A stretch of 64,000 nt of DNA from Streptomyces uncialis (lineage in GTDB: Bacteria; Actinomycetota; Actinomycetes; Streptomycetales; Streptomycetaceae). Where the stretch lies: the NCBI RefSeq assembly GCF_036250755.1, contig NZ_CP109583.1:1736001-1800000 (forward strand), given 5' to 3'. A model generated the notes under the pieces. The model saw nothing but the letters and a program-made list of their open reading frames with translations, was not told where the DNA came from and searched no databases. Positions 52,061-60,681 of the stretch are shown in pieces (within the stretch, counting starts at the first letter, position 1; every line of letters starts with the position of its first letter). The translations under genes and the position numbers were made by a program.

Positions 52061-53290
52061 TCAGCCGACCGGGACGGGCTCCCAGAGCTCGGCGGAGCGG
52101 GCCCCGACCCGCTCCGCCACCCGTTCCAGCAACTCGTCCACCGGCAGCGGACCCGGGCGGCGGCCGTCCCGCAGCCGCAGCGACGCGAGCCCGTCGGCGG
52201 CCTCCCGTCCACCGATCACCAGCTGGTAGGGGACGAGCCGGGCGGCCCTGATCCGCGCCCCGAGGGTGCCCCGGTCGGTCCCGGCCGACCGGGCGCGCAG
52301 CCCCAGCGCGGCACAGCGCCGCACCAGCCGCTCGGCGTACTCCGCCTCGGCGTCGGTGACCGGCAGGACCATGATCTGGACGGGGGCGAGCCAGCCGGGG
52401 AAGGCGCCGCCATGGGTCTCCAGCAGCTGGGCGACCAGGCGTTCCATGCTGCCGACGACACTGCGGTGAACCATCACGGGCCGGTGCGGGGCGCCGTCGG
52501 GACCGGTGTAGCGCAGCCCGAAACGGGCGGGCTGGTGGAGATCGATCTGGACGGTCGACAAGGTCGACTCCCGCCCGGCCGGGTCCGCGATCTGGATGTC
52601 GACCTTGGGTCCGTAGAACGCGGCCTCGCCCGCCGCCCGTTCGTAGGGCACCCCGGAGTCGTCGAGCACCCCGGTCAGCAGGGTCGAGGCGCGTTCCCAC
52701 ATCGCGGGGTCGCTGACGTACTTGCCGCCGGGGCCGGGCAGCGACAGCCGGTAACGCACGGCGCTGATGCCGAGGTCGGCGTAGGCGCGGCGGATCAGTT
52801 CCAGGGCCGCGGCGCTCTCCCCGGCGGCCTGGTCGAGGGAGCAGAAGATATGCGCGTCGTTGAGCTGGATCGCCCGGACCCGGGTCAGTCCGCCGAGCAC
52901 CCCGGACAGCTCGGAGCGGTACATACCGCCCAGTTCGGCGATCCGCAGCGGGAGTTCCCGGTGGCTGCGGGACCTTGAGCGGTAGATCAGCGCGTGGTGG
53001 GGGCACAGGCTCGGGCGCAGTACGAACTGCTCCCCGCCGACGTCCATCGGCGGGAACATGTCGTCGGCGTAGTGGGCCCAGTGGCCGGACAGTTCGTACA
53101 GTTCCCGTTTGCCGAGGACGGGTGAGTACACATGCTGGTACCCGGCGCGGCGCTCCGCGTCGCGGATGTACTCCTCCAGGGTGTGGCGCAGGGTGGCGCC
53201 GTCGGGGAGCCAGTAGGGCAGTCCGGCGCCGATCAGCGGATCGGTGCCGAACAGGCCGAGCTCACGGCCGAGTTCGCGGTGGTCGTGCAT
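52061..53290 (-). CDS. Threonyl-tRNA synthetase paralogue without TGS/editing domains
   Basis: A 409-residue class II synthetase that matches only the catalytic and anticodon-binding parts of ThrRS (usual length about 640). Zinc ligands C96, H147 and H275 correspond to E. coli C334, H385 and H511; class II motifs include LRHTLEEYI, GMYRSELSGVLGGLTRVR and MVHRSVVGSMERL. The anticodon domain starts at APVQIMVLPV. The family motif FTQDDAHI reads IQLNDAHI here: Leu143 replaces the active-site Gln. Lack of the editing domain predicts no proofreading of Ser-tRNA(Thr) in cis. GAGGAG precedes the ATG. A Thr-rich leader peptide and a hairpin lie upstream, suggesting induction on threonyl-tRNA shortage. 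Confidence 0.9.
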   Translation of the reverse strand: MHDHRELGRELGLFGTDPLIGAGLPYWLPDGATLRHTLEEYIRDAERRAGYQHVYSPVLGKRELYELSGHWAHYADDMFPPMDVGGEQFVLRPSLCPHHALIYRSRSRSHRELPLRIAELGGMYRSELSGVLGGLTRVRAIQLNDAHIFCSLDQAAGESAAALELIRRAYADLGISAVRYRLSLPGPGGKYVSDPAMWERASTLLTGVLDDSGVPYERAAGEAAFYGPKVDIQIADPAGRESTLSTVQIDLHQPARFGLRYTGPDGAPHRPVMVHRSVVGSMERLVAQLLETHGGAFPGWLAPVQIMVLPVTDAEAEYAERLVRRCAALGLRARSAGTDRGTLGARIRAARLVPYQLVIGGREAADGLASLRLRDGRRPGPLPVDELLERVAERVGARSAELWEPVPVG

Positions 53291-53328
53291 GGTGGTCTCC
53301 TCGGGAGGCGAGGCGGGTGACCACACGG

Positions 53329-53360
53329 CGAAGCCCCGGGGCACTCGCCCCGGGGCTTCG
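53329..53360 (-). terminator. Attenuator hairpin upstream of the ThrRS paralogue
   Basis: CGAAGCCCCGGGGC (53329-53342) and GCCCCGGGGCTTCG (53347-53360) make a perfect 14-bp stem with a 4-base loop. It lies 17 bp after the leader-peptide stop and 38 bp before the ThrRS ATG on the minus strand, the position of a transcription attenuator. No T-run follows. Confidence 0.82.
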
Positions 53361-53376
53361 GACTCTCGTTCAGCAG

Positions 53377-53427
53377 TCAGCGCGCCGGGACACTCTCCGG
53401 CGTCGTCGTCATTGCGGCACGCTTCAT
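53377..53427 (-). CDS. Threonine leader peptide
   Basis: A 16-residue ORF reading MKRAAMTTTPESVPAR, with three consecutive ACG threonine codons at positions 7-9, followed by a stop and then a perfect 14-bp hairpin ahead of the ThrRS gene. AGCGTGAGG upstream gives a possible ribosome site. This is the layout of amino-acid attenuators (trp, leu and ilv leaders are known in Streptomyces). Stalling at the Thr codons when charged tRNA-Thr is scarce would let transcription pass the hairpin. Confidence 0.75.
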   Translation of the reverse strand: MKRAAMTTTPESVPAR

Positions 53428-53629
53428 ACGCCTCACGCTAACAGAACGGCTCGCGCCGCGGCCGGGACCCGTCGCGCCCTGGCGTGATCGCGCCTGGCTC
53501 CCAGCCCCCTACACACCCGTCGTGACCTGCGATTTCCCGCCGAGCGACACGTCATGGGAACCGCCCGGGGCGCGGCGGTGGCGGGCCGCCGTTCCCGCGT
53601 TCACCGCGCGCGTCGATTACCGTCGGGGC

Positions 53630-54475
53630 ATGACTACCGCTCTGCCCGCAGGACCCAGGCCCCACCGCGCCGGCGCGACCCCCGGCCCGGCCGGCCGCGG
53701 CGTGGGCCCGCTGCTGCGGGACTGGCGGGAGCGGCGGCGGCTCAGCCAGCTCGAACTGGCGCTGCGCGCCGGGTCGTCGGCGCGGCACATCAGCTTCGTG
53801 GAGACGGGCCGTTCCCGGCCCAGCGAGGAGCTGATCCTGCGGCTCGCCGACCATCTGGACGTTCCCATGCGGGAGCGCAACGCGCTGCTGCTCGCGGCCG
53901 GGTACGCGCCCCGGTTCCCGGAGACCTCGATGGACGATCCGGCGATGGAGGGGCTGCGGGCGGGACTTGACCGGCTGCTCCAGGGCTACGACCCGTATCC
54001 GGCGCTGGTGGTCGACGCGACGTACCAGGTGGTCGCCGTGAACCGGGGGATCACCATGCTGATGGAGGGCGTGTCCGAGGAACTGCTGGCGCCGCCGCTG
54101 AACGCGATGCGGGTGGTCCTGCATCCGGAGGGCATGGCGCCGCGCATCCGCAATCTGGCCGAGTGGCGCGGGCATCTGCTGGAGCAGATGGAGCGCCAGA
54201 TCGCCCTGGACCGCTCGGCGGTCCTGCGCGAGCTGTACGAGGAGGTGGCCGCGTATCCGGTGGCCGACGGGGGCGAGTCGGCGGCGGCCGGCGCCTCGGC
54301 CCCTTACTTCGCGCTGCCGATGCGGATCGAGCACGACGGACGTGTCCTGTCCTTCGTGTCGTCCATCTCGACGTTCAACACCCCGATGGATGTGACGGTG
54401 GCGGAGCTCGCCGTCGAGACGTTCCTCCCGGCCGACCGGGAGACCGCCGACCACCTCCGTGCGCTGGGCGGCTGA
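53630..54475 (+). CDS. XRE-family regulator with MmyB-like ligand domain
   Basis: A 281-residue regulator. The helix-turn-helix (about 25-82; LLRDWRERRRLSQLELALRAG; SARHISFVETGRSRPSEELI) is followed by the MmyB-like domain (about 100-275; YPALVVDATYQVVAVNRGITML; LHPEGMAPRIRN; TFNTPMDVTVAELAVETFLPAD), which in relatives binds a fatty acid or other lipophilic ligand. Members often regulate a neighbouring oxidoreductase; none adjoins here. Start ATG 53630 has a weak ribosome site, and GATTAC about 13 bases upstream may be a -10 element of a near-leaderless transcript. Confidence 0.9.
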   Translation: MTTALPAGPRPHRAGATPGPAGRGVGPLLRDWRERRRLSQLELALRAGSSARHISFVETGRSRPSEELILRLADHLDVPMRERNALLLAAGYAPRFPETSMDDPAMEGLRAGLDRLLQGYDPYPALVVDATYQVVAVNRGITMLMEGVSEELLAPPLNAMRVVLHPEGMAPRIRNLAEWRGHLLEQMERQIALDRSAVLRELYEEVAAYPVADGGESAAAGASAPYFALPMRIEHDGRVLSFVSSISTFNTPMDVTVAELAVETFLPADRETADHLRALGG

Positions 54476-54660
54476 CGCCGTGTGACATCCACCACGAGGA
54501 GGGCTCGTCACTCGCCTGATCTCTTCCCGTACGCCCGGTTACCACCCCCCGCCGGGGCCGTGACCGGAACGTAACTTTCCATGTGAAACCCCGAGTCGCC
54601 CCGCCGCGTAGCCGACGCATGACAGACTGCTCACATGTTCGGCACGTGGGGAGGCGTGAC

Positions 54661-55575
54661 GTGAGCGAACGGCGTGCCGCGCCGACCGTCGGGCAGGTCG
54701 TACTCGGGAAGCGATTGCAGGAGTTGCGGGAGGCCAAGGGCCTGACCCGCGAACAAGCAGCCGCACAGCTCCGGGTCACCGCCGCCACGGTCCGCCGCAT
54801 GGAGATGGCGGAGGTCTCGCTGAAGATCCCCTACGTGCATGTGCTGCTCACGGCTTACGGGGCGGCCCAGGAGGAGGTCGACGGCTTTCTGTCACTCGTC
54901 GAGGAAGCCAATCAACCGGGCTGGTGGCAGCGGTACCACGACGTCCTGCCGGACTGGTTCAGCCTCTACGTCAGTCTGGAGGCCGAGGCCCGGCTCATCA
55001 GGTCCTACGAGCCGCATTTCGTCCCGGGACTGCTCCAGACCGAGCGCTACGCCCGCGAGGTGATGGCGGCGGGCACCATCGGGCACACCCGTCCCGAGGA
55101 CGTGGAGCGCTATGTGGAGCTGCGGCTCGACCGCCAGAAGCTCCTCGCCAAGCCCGACGCCCCGCATCTGTGGATCGTGATGGACGAGACGGTGCTGCGC
55201 CGCCCGGTCGCCGGCCCCGAGGTGATGGCCGAGCAGCTGGACCGGCTGCTGGCCGCCGCGCAGACACCCGGACTGACGCTCCAGATCGCCGAGTTCCACA
55301 AGGGACCGCATCCGGGGACGTACGGCCCGTTCGCCCTGTTCCGGTTCGCGCAGGCGGAGTTGCAGGACATGGTCTACTGCGAGTTCCTCACCGGGGCGAT
55401 CTATCTGGACGGACGTCCCGAGGTGGCCACCCATCTGGAGGTCCTGGACCATATGTCGGCCCAGGCCGCCTCCACCGACCGGACGAAGGAGCTCCTGCGG
55501 GAGGTCCGCGACGCCTACCAGGCGGAGGCGGACGCCGCTCCCGGCGCGGAACCCGTCCGGCACGACCTCGCGTAG
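54661..55575 (+). CDS. XRE-family regulator with DUF5753 domain
   Basis: A 304-residue regulator. The HTH (about 14-70; LGKRLQELREAKGLTREQAA) is followed by DUF5753 (about 100-285; RLIRSYEPHFVPGLLQTERYAR; VMDETVLRRPVAG; LQIAEFHKGPHPGTYGPFALFRF). Such genes are very abundant in Streptomyces, next to small DUF397 proteins or SAV2177-type methyltransferases. Here the methyltransferase gene starts nine bases after the stop. The GTG at 54661 follows GGGGAGGCGTGAC. No DUF397 gene is present. Confidence 0.92.
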   Translation: MSERRAAPTVGQVVLGKRLQELREAKGLTREQAAAQLRVTAATVRRMEMAEVSLKIPYVHVLLTAYGAAQEEVDGFLSLVEEANQPGWWQRYHDVLPDWFSLYVSLEAEARLIRSYEPHFVPGLLQTERYAREVMAAGTIGHTRPEDVERYVELRLDRQKLLAKPDAPHLWIVMDETVLRRPVAGPEVMAEQLDRLLAAAQTPGLTLQIAEFHKGPHPGTYGPFALFRFAQAELQDMVYCEFLTGAIYLDGRPEVATHLEVLDHMSAQAASTDRTKELLREVRDAYQAEADAAPGAEPVRHDLA

Positions 55576-55584
55576 GAGAGCACG

Positions 55585-56448
55585 ATGCCCGGCCGAGACC
55601 GGACCGCCCGCCCGACCGGGCCACCGAGGACGGCCCACCCCGCGCGGGTGTACGACTGGTGGCTCGGCGGCCGGGACAACTACGTCGCCGACGAGGAGCT
55701 GGGACGCGGTGTCCTGGACCTGGACCCCTCCGCCCGGCGCGGAGCCCTCGCCAACCGCGCCTTCATGCGCCGGGCGACCCGCTACGCGGCCCGCCGGGGC
55801 GTCCGCCAGTTCCTCGACATCGGTACGGGCATCCCGGCCGCGCCCAATCTCCATGAGGTCGCGCAGGGCGAGGCGGCGGACGCGCGGATCGTGTACACCG
55901 ACAACGACCCGGTGATCCTGCGGTACGCGCAGGCCCTGCTGCACGGCACCCCTGAAGGCGTCGTGGACTGTGCGCACGGCGATGTCCGCGACCCGGACGG
56001 CGTCCTCGGACAGGCGGCGAAGTCCCTGGACCTGTCCCGGCCGGTCGCGCTGTCGCTGTTCGGGCTGCTGCACTACCTCGACGATGCCGGGGACGACGAC
56101 GTGTACGCGCTCGTCGCCCGGTACACGGCGGCGCTGGCGCCGGGGAGCACCCTGGCGATCTCCCAGGTCACCGCCGATACCGCGCCCGGGGTGATGGCGC
56201 AGGTGTCGCTGCGCTTCCGGGCGGGCGGGATGCCCTTCCACCCGCGTTCCCGGGAGCAGGTGACCCGGTTCTTCGACGGCCTCGACGTGGTGGAGCCGGG
56301 AGTACTGACCGCCCCCGACTGGCACCCCGGCCTGGACGAGGACCCGTCGTCGTACCCGCCGCCCCCGCCCGGCCCGTCGGCCGCCGCGCCCGAACCCACG
56401 GACCCGGGCCCCGTCCCCGTACTCGCGGGCCTGGCCGTCAAGCCCTGA
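55585..56448 (+). CDS. SAV2177/DUF574-type SAM-dependent methyltransferase
   Basis: A 287-residue methyltransferase of the actinobacterial SAV2177 family. Diagnostic motifs: PARVYDWWLGGRDNYVADEE near the N-terminus, QFLDIGTGIPAAPNLHEVA (motif I), VYTDNDPVILRYAQALL and ALSLFGLLHYLDD. The substrate is unknown for the family. AGGAG precedes the ATG. It is transcribed with the DUF5753 regulator, a recurring two-gene unit in Streptomyces. The C-terminus is Pro-rich. Confidence 0.9.
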   Translation: MPGRDRTARPTGPPRTAHPARVYDWWLGGRDNYVADEELGRGVLDLDPSARRGALANRAFMRRATRYAARRGVRQFLDIGTGIPAAPNLHEVAQGEAADARIVYTDNDPVILRYAQALLHGTPEGVVDCAHGDVRDPDGVLGQAAKSLDLSRPVALSLFGLLHYLDDAGDDDVYALVARYTAALAPGSTLAISQVTADTAPGVMAQVSLRFRAGGMPFHPRSREQVTRFFDGLDVVEPGVLTAPDWHPGLDEDPSSYPPPPPGPSAAAPEPTDPGPVPVLAGLAVKP

Positions 56449-56631
56449 CCTGTCCGCGCTCCCGGCCCGCAAGCGGTCGGCAGGACCGTCGGGGCATACG
56501 GATCACGCCACCCTCAAGGGCTGCTTCGCGCCTCTCCTGCCTGTCGGGTGGCGGAGGGGCGCCGGGTCGGCGGATGATCGAATCTGCGGAGTGGCGGCTC
56601 CGGGATGACCGCTGCCGTCAGGAGAGCCGTG

Positions 56632-58245
56632 ATGTCCCAGAGTGTCCCAAGTGCCCCGCAGGTCGACGCCGTGATCGTCGGCGCCGGGGCGGCCGGTCTC
56701 TATCAGCTCCACCGGTTCCGGCAACTGGGTCTGAGCACCCGGGTGTTCGAGGCGGGTGACGACATCGGCGGCACCTGGTACTGGAACCGCTACCCGGGCG
56801 CGCGCTGCGACATCGAGTCCATGACGTACTCGTACACCTTCTGCCCGGAGCTGGACCAGGAGTGGGTGTGGAGCGAGAAGTACGCGACCCAGCCGGAGAT
56901 CCTGCGCTATCTGCACCATGTCGCCGACCGGTTCGGACTGCGGCCGCACATCACCCTCTCGACCCGGGTGCTGCGGGCCGTGCACCAGGAGGACGACGGG
57001 CTGTGGGAGATCACCACCGACACCGGGGAGCGCGTCACCGCGCGCTTCCTCGTGATGGCGTCCGGGTGCGCGACCGTCCCGAAGGAACCGGAGGTGCCAG
57101 GGCTCGCGGAGTTCGCGGGCCCGGTGCACCACACCTCGCGCTGGCCGCGTGACGGGGTCGAACTGGCCGGACGGCGGGTCGCCGTGATCGGGACCGGGGC
57201 CTCCGGGGTCCAGTGCGTCCCGCTGATCGCCCGGCAGGCCGCCGCGCTGACGGTCTTCCAGCGCACCCCCGTGTACGCGCTGCCCGCCCTGAACCGCCCC
57301 CTGACCGGGGCGGAGGTCACCGCGCGCAAGGACGACTATCCGGCGTTCCGGGCCGCCCAGCGGGCGTCCAAGGGCGGCTCCGTGTTCACGATGCCGACCC
57401 GTTCGGCGCTGGAGACCGACGAGCGGGAGCGGACGGCCGCCTACGAGCACGCGTGGAACCAGGGGGTGCTGAGCGCCCTGCTGCGCTCGTACACCGATCT
57501 CCTCGTGGACGTGGACGCCAACGAGACCGCGGCCGAGTTCGTCCGGGGCAAGATCCGCGCGACGGTCAGCGATCCCGTCGTCGCGGAGGCGCTGTCACCC
57601 CGGAGCTATCCCTTCGGGACGAAGCGGCCCTGCCTGGACAGCGGGTACTACGAGACGTTCAACGAGCCGCATGTGACGCTGGTGGACCTGCGGCGGGACC
57701 CGATCGAGGAGATCACCGCGAAGGGCGTACGGACCGCCGGGCAGGAGTATCCCGCGGACGTGCTGGTCCTGGCCACCGGCTTCGACTCCATGACCGGCGC
57801 GCTGACCGGTGTCGACATCGTCGGCAGGGGAGGTGTCACCCTGCGGGAGAGATGGGGCGCCGGTCCGCTGACGTATCTGGGGCTGCTGTCGGCCGGGTTC
57901 CCCAACCTCTTCACGGTCACCGGTCCGCTGAGCCCCTCGGTCCTCACCAACATGATGGTCTCCATCGAGCAGCATGTGGAGTGGATCACCGACTGCGTCG
58001 CGTATCTGCGTGAGCGGGGGCTGACCTCGATCGAGGCGACACCGGAGGCGGAACGCGACTGGGTGGAGCACACGGCCGGGACGGCCGCGCGGACGCTCTA
58101 CCCGGCGACGGACTCCTGGTACACGGGCGCCAACGTGCCCGGCAAACCCCGGGGGTTCCTCGCCTACACCGGCGGGGCGGATGTCTACCGCGCGCGGTGC
58201 GACGCGGTCGCCGCGGGCGGCTACGAGGGCTGCGTCCTGCGGTAG
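56632..58245 (+). CDS. Baeyer-Villiger flavin monooxygenase
   Basis: A 537-residue class B monooxygenase. FAD motif VIVGAGAAGLYQLH and GGTWYWNRYPGARCDIESM lie at the N-terminus. The BVMO fingerprint FxGxxxHxxxWP is present as FAGPVHHTSRWP (about 160-172), followed by the NADPH motif VAVIGTGASGVQ. It inserts oxygen next to a ketone to give an ester or lactone; close relatives are cyclohexanone- and phenylacetone-type enzymes. Start ATG 56632 is placed eight bases after AGGAGA; the upstream in-frame ATG at 56605 has no site. It stands alone between the methyltransferase and OsmC genes. Confidence 0.94.
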   Translation: MSQSVPSAPQVDAVIVGAGAAGLYQLHRFRQLGLSTRVFEAGDDIGGTWYWNRYPGARCDIESMTYSYTFCPELDQEWVWSEKYATQPEILRYLHHVADRFGLRPHITLSTRVLRAVHQEDDGLWEITTDTGERVTARFLVMASGCATVPKEPEVPGLAEFAGPVHHTSRWPRDGVELAGRRVAVIGTGASGVQCVPLIARQAAALTVFQRTPVYALPALNRPLTGAEVTARKDDYPAFRAAQRASKGGSVFTMPTRSALETDERERTAAYEHAWNQGVLSALLRSYTDLLVDVDANETAAEFVRGKIRATVSDPVVAEALSPRSYPFGTKRPCLDSGYYETFNEPHVTLVDLRRDPIEEITAKGVRTAGQEYPADVLVLATGFDSMTGALTGVDIVGRGGVTLRERWGAGPLTYLGLLSAGFPNLFTVTGPLSPSVLTNMMVSIEQHVEWITDCVAYLRERGLTSIEATPEAERDWVEHTAGTAARTLYPATDSWYTGANVPGKPRGFLAYTGGADVYRARCDAVAAGGYEGCVLR

Positions 58246-58254
58246 GCGGGCGCA

Positions 58255-58291
58255 CCGGCCGCGGTGGCGGGCACACCGGTGCCGCGGCCGG
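58255..58291. terminator. Convergent terminator hairpin
   Basis: CCGGCCGCGG (58255-58264) and CCGCGGCCGG (58282-58291) form a perfect 10-bp stem with a 17-base loop between the ends of the monooxygenase and OsmC genes. Confidence 0.6.
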
Positions 58292-58318
58292 GCCGGGGCC
58301 GCGGTACCGGTGCGGGGA

Positions 58319-58744
58319 TCAGGCCAGCTTGGCCGTGAGGGTGATCGTCGTGCCGGTGAGGGCCTGGCTCACCGGGCAGTTCTTCTTGGCGTCCTCGGCG
58401 GCGGCGGCGAACGCCTCCGCGTCGAGACCCTCGACGGTGCCCTCCACCGTGAGGTGGATACCGGTGATGCCCTCACCCGGCTGGAACGTCACGTCGGCGG
58501 ACGTGACCAGCTTGGTGGGCGGGTTGCCCGCACCGGCGAGCCCGTGCGACAGCGCCATCGAGAAGCAGCTGGAGTGCGCCGCGGCGATGAGCTCCTCGGG
58601 GCTGGTCTTGCCGTTCGCGGCCTCGGCCCGGGACGGCCACGACACCGGCTGCTCGCCGATACCGGAGGAGTCGAAGGTGACGACGCCGTTGCCCTGGAGG
58701 AGGTTGCCTTCCCACACGGTGTGTGCGGAGCGCGTGGTTGCCAC
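58319..58744 (-). CDS. osmC: OsmC-family peroxiredoxin
   Basis: A 141-residue OsmC/Ohr-type thiol peroxidase that reduces organic hydroperoxides. Both catalytic Cys are present: C60 in AHSSCFSMAL and C123 in KKNCPVSQAL. WEGNLLQGNGVVTF and TSPEELIAAA are typical of the OsmC branch. The GTG start lies eight bases after GGAAAGG. It is a single-gene unit convergent to the monooxygenase. Confidence 0.94.
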   Translation of the reverse strand: MATTRSAHTVWEGNLLQGNGVVTFDSSGIGEQPVSWPSRAEAANGKTSPEELIAAAHSSCFSMALSHGLAGAGNPPTKLVTSADVTFQPGEGITGIHLTVEGTVEGLDAEAFAAAAEDAKKNCPVSQALTGTTITLTAKLA

Positions 58745-58838
58745 GTCAGTGCCCTTTCCGAGAGGTTCCTGGAGTCCCGTTGCCGGGGTCCGTGCCCCCA
58801 TCCGATCACACTCCCGGGCGCGCCGGGCACTTCCCCTC

Positions 58839-60656
58839 TCAGCGGACCCGGAACACCGGCCCGCGCGGGGTGAACGGCAAGGCCCCGCCGGGCGGCAGCA
58901 GATACGCGTGCTCACGGCGCACGGTCAGCACATCGCACCAGCCGTCGGTGATGATCAGCAGGGGCGCGCTCGCCGGGAAGTCGTCGGCCCGGCGCAGCAG
59001 ATCGACCGCCGGTTGCAGGACTGTGCCGCCGCGGCCCCTGACCCGGACCCGGCCGGCGATGTCCTCGACGGGGACGTACCCCGCGTCGTGCGGGGCCGCG
59101 TCGCAGAACACCACCCGCGCGGCGGGGACGTCCCGGGCGGCGGCGTACGAGGCGATCGCGCCGAGCGCCTTGCCGAGCAGGACCCGGTCCATCGAACCCG
59201 AGGTGTCGAGGACCACACCGAAGGTGCAGCGGGCGATCTCCTCGGGCGGGAACCGGCGCCCCGCGCGCGGGATGTCCGGGGTGGACGCCTGGCGGCGGGC
59301 CGGGCGGGCGAAGGTGCGCAGCGGCTCGGGCCGGGGCACGAACTCGTCGAACCAGCGGGCCAGCCGGGCGTCCCAGGGCAGCGGTGGATGGCTGAGCGCC
59401 CGGATCTCCTCCACGAGTCCGGCGGGCAGGGTGCCGCGTTCCTGGTACCCGTGCAGGTCGAAGCCCTGGACCAGACCGCGCCGGTAGAACTCGTCGAGGT
59501 CGACGTAGTCGGCGGGGCCGCGGGCCAGTGGTTCGCCGAGGATGTCGCCGCGTCCCTTGCCGCGCAGGGTGGACAGCCGCCGCATCCGCCGCAGATCGCC
59601 CGCGATCCGGTCGTAGACCTCCTCCGCCGACAGCCCGGCCAGCTCGGGATCGTGGAGCAGCCCGTCCGGCATCAGTCCGACGTCCATCTCCCGCAGCCAG
59701 CCGTTGATGACGTAGTCGGCGGCGACGTTGAACAGGTACGGGTCGCGTCCGCCGAGCCGGTCGCCGTGGCGCAGGGCGGCGTGCAGCATCTCGTGGGCGA
59801 GGACGAACCGCCACTCCTCCGTGGTGAGCCGCACCAGCGGATTGATGTAGATCTCGCCCGCCGTGGCGTTGACGGCGGCGATGGCGATGTCATGGGCGCG
59901 GGCCAGTTCCGCGTCGGCGACGATCCTCATCCCGGCGGCGATCCCGCCGAGCAGCGGGTACGAGGACACGAACCAGTTGAGCGCGTGGTGCCACTCCCTG
60001 ACGTGGGGCGCCTCGTCCGAGAAGGACATCCGGCGTCCGCCCGCCACGTCCATGGCCACGGAGACACTGCGGGTCAGGGCCCTGGCGAACGCCTCCTGCC
60101 AGTCGGTGGGCGGCGGGGTGAACTGGTCGTCGGGCCAGGAGGTCAGCACCTGGTCGGGGGCGTCGCCGCCGGTGCCGCAGCGCTCGTAGGCGACCGGGAC
60201 GCCGTCCCGGCGCCAGCCCGCGGCGATCTGCTCCTCGTCGCCGCCCGGCCAGCTCGCCGGGAGGTCGTCGGGGGGCTGTCCGCAGGGGAAGGTCTCCTGG
60301 AACCGGTTCACGACGGCGCAGCGGGCGGCGAGGTCGGCGCGGTCGGGCTGGACGCGCTCGCCGGTCGCGGCGGGGACATGGCCGAAGCCGAGATGGATGA
60401 CGCAGTGGGCGATCGCCCAGGCCCACTCGGCGGGTTCGGCGCGGCGGGTGGGGTGCGCGTGGAGCGCGCCGCCGGAGTCGATCCGGCACAGCCCCCGCTC
60501 GGGGTACTGACGGCATTCCTTGCCCCGGCACACGGTGGGTTCCAGGGCGGCGAGCGCGGGGTTGCGCATCGCCAGCTTCAGCCCTTCGGCGAACGCCTCG
60601 GCCGCCGGGTCCGGCTTGGCCTTGCCCTTGCCGCCCCGGCCGGGGCCCCGGCTCAC
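58839..60656 (-). CDS. DUF2201 metallopeptidase-like/VWA domain protein
   Basis: A 605-residue protein. The N-terminal DUF2201 region (about 100-430) contains a zinc-protease motif AHEMLHAALRHGD (HExxH near 289). The C-terminal VWA-like domain (about 475-605) has the MIDAS start FGVVLDTSGSMD and LLIITDGWCDV. Two Cys clusters (CRGKECRQYPERGLC) precede the fold. Genes of this type sit beside MoxR ATPases, which remodel a VWA partner; here the ATPase gene ends 25 bp upstream. The GTG at 60656 is the first start after that stop. No toxin or target protein is seen nearby; function is unknown. Confidence 0.85.
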   Translation of the reverse strand: MSRGPGRGGKGKAKPDPAAEAFAEGLKLAMRNPALAALEPTVCRGKECRQYPERGLCRIDSGGALHAHPTRRAEPAEWAWAIAHCVIHLGFGHVPAATGERVQPDRADLAARCAVVNRFQETFPCGQPPDDLPASWPGGDEEQIAAGWRRDGVPVAYERCGTGGDAPDQVLTSWPDDQFTPPPTDWQEAFARALTRSVSVAMDVAGGRRMSFSDEAPHVREWHHALNWFVSSYPLLGGIAAGMRIVADAELARAHDIAIAAVNATAGEIYINPLVRLTTEEWRFVLAHEMLHAALRHGDRLGGRDPYLFNVAADYVINGWLREMDVGLMPDGLLHDPELAGLSAEEVYDRIAGDLRRMRRLSTLRGKGRGDILGEPLARGPADYVDLDEFYRRGLVQGFDLHGYQERGTLPAGLVEEIRALSHPPLPWDARLARWFDEFVPRPEPLRTFARPARRQASTPDIPRAGRRFPPEEIARCTFGVVLDTSGSMDRVLLGKALGAIASYAAARDVPAARVVFCDAAPHDAGYVPVEDIAGRVRVRGRGGTVLQPAVDLLRRADDFPASAPLLIITDGWCDVLTVRREHAYLLPPGGALPFTPRGPVFRVR

Positions 60657-60681
60657 CGCCGGCCCCCGCGGGTACGGCCGG

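Noticed and set aside
53291..53440. T-box riboswitch before the ThrRS paralogue
   Set aside because: No T-box consensus or specifier stem seen; a leader peptide with Thr codons plus a simple hairpin explains the region better.
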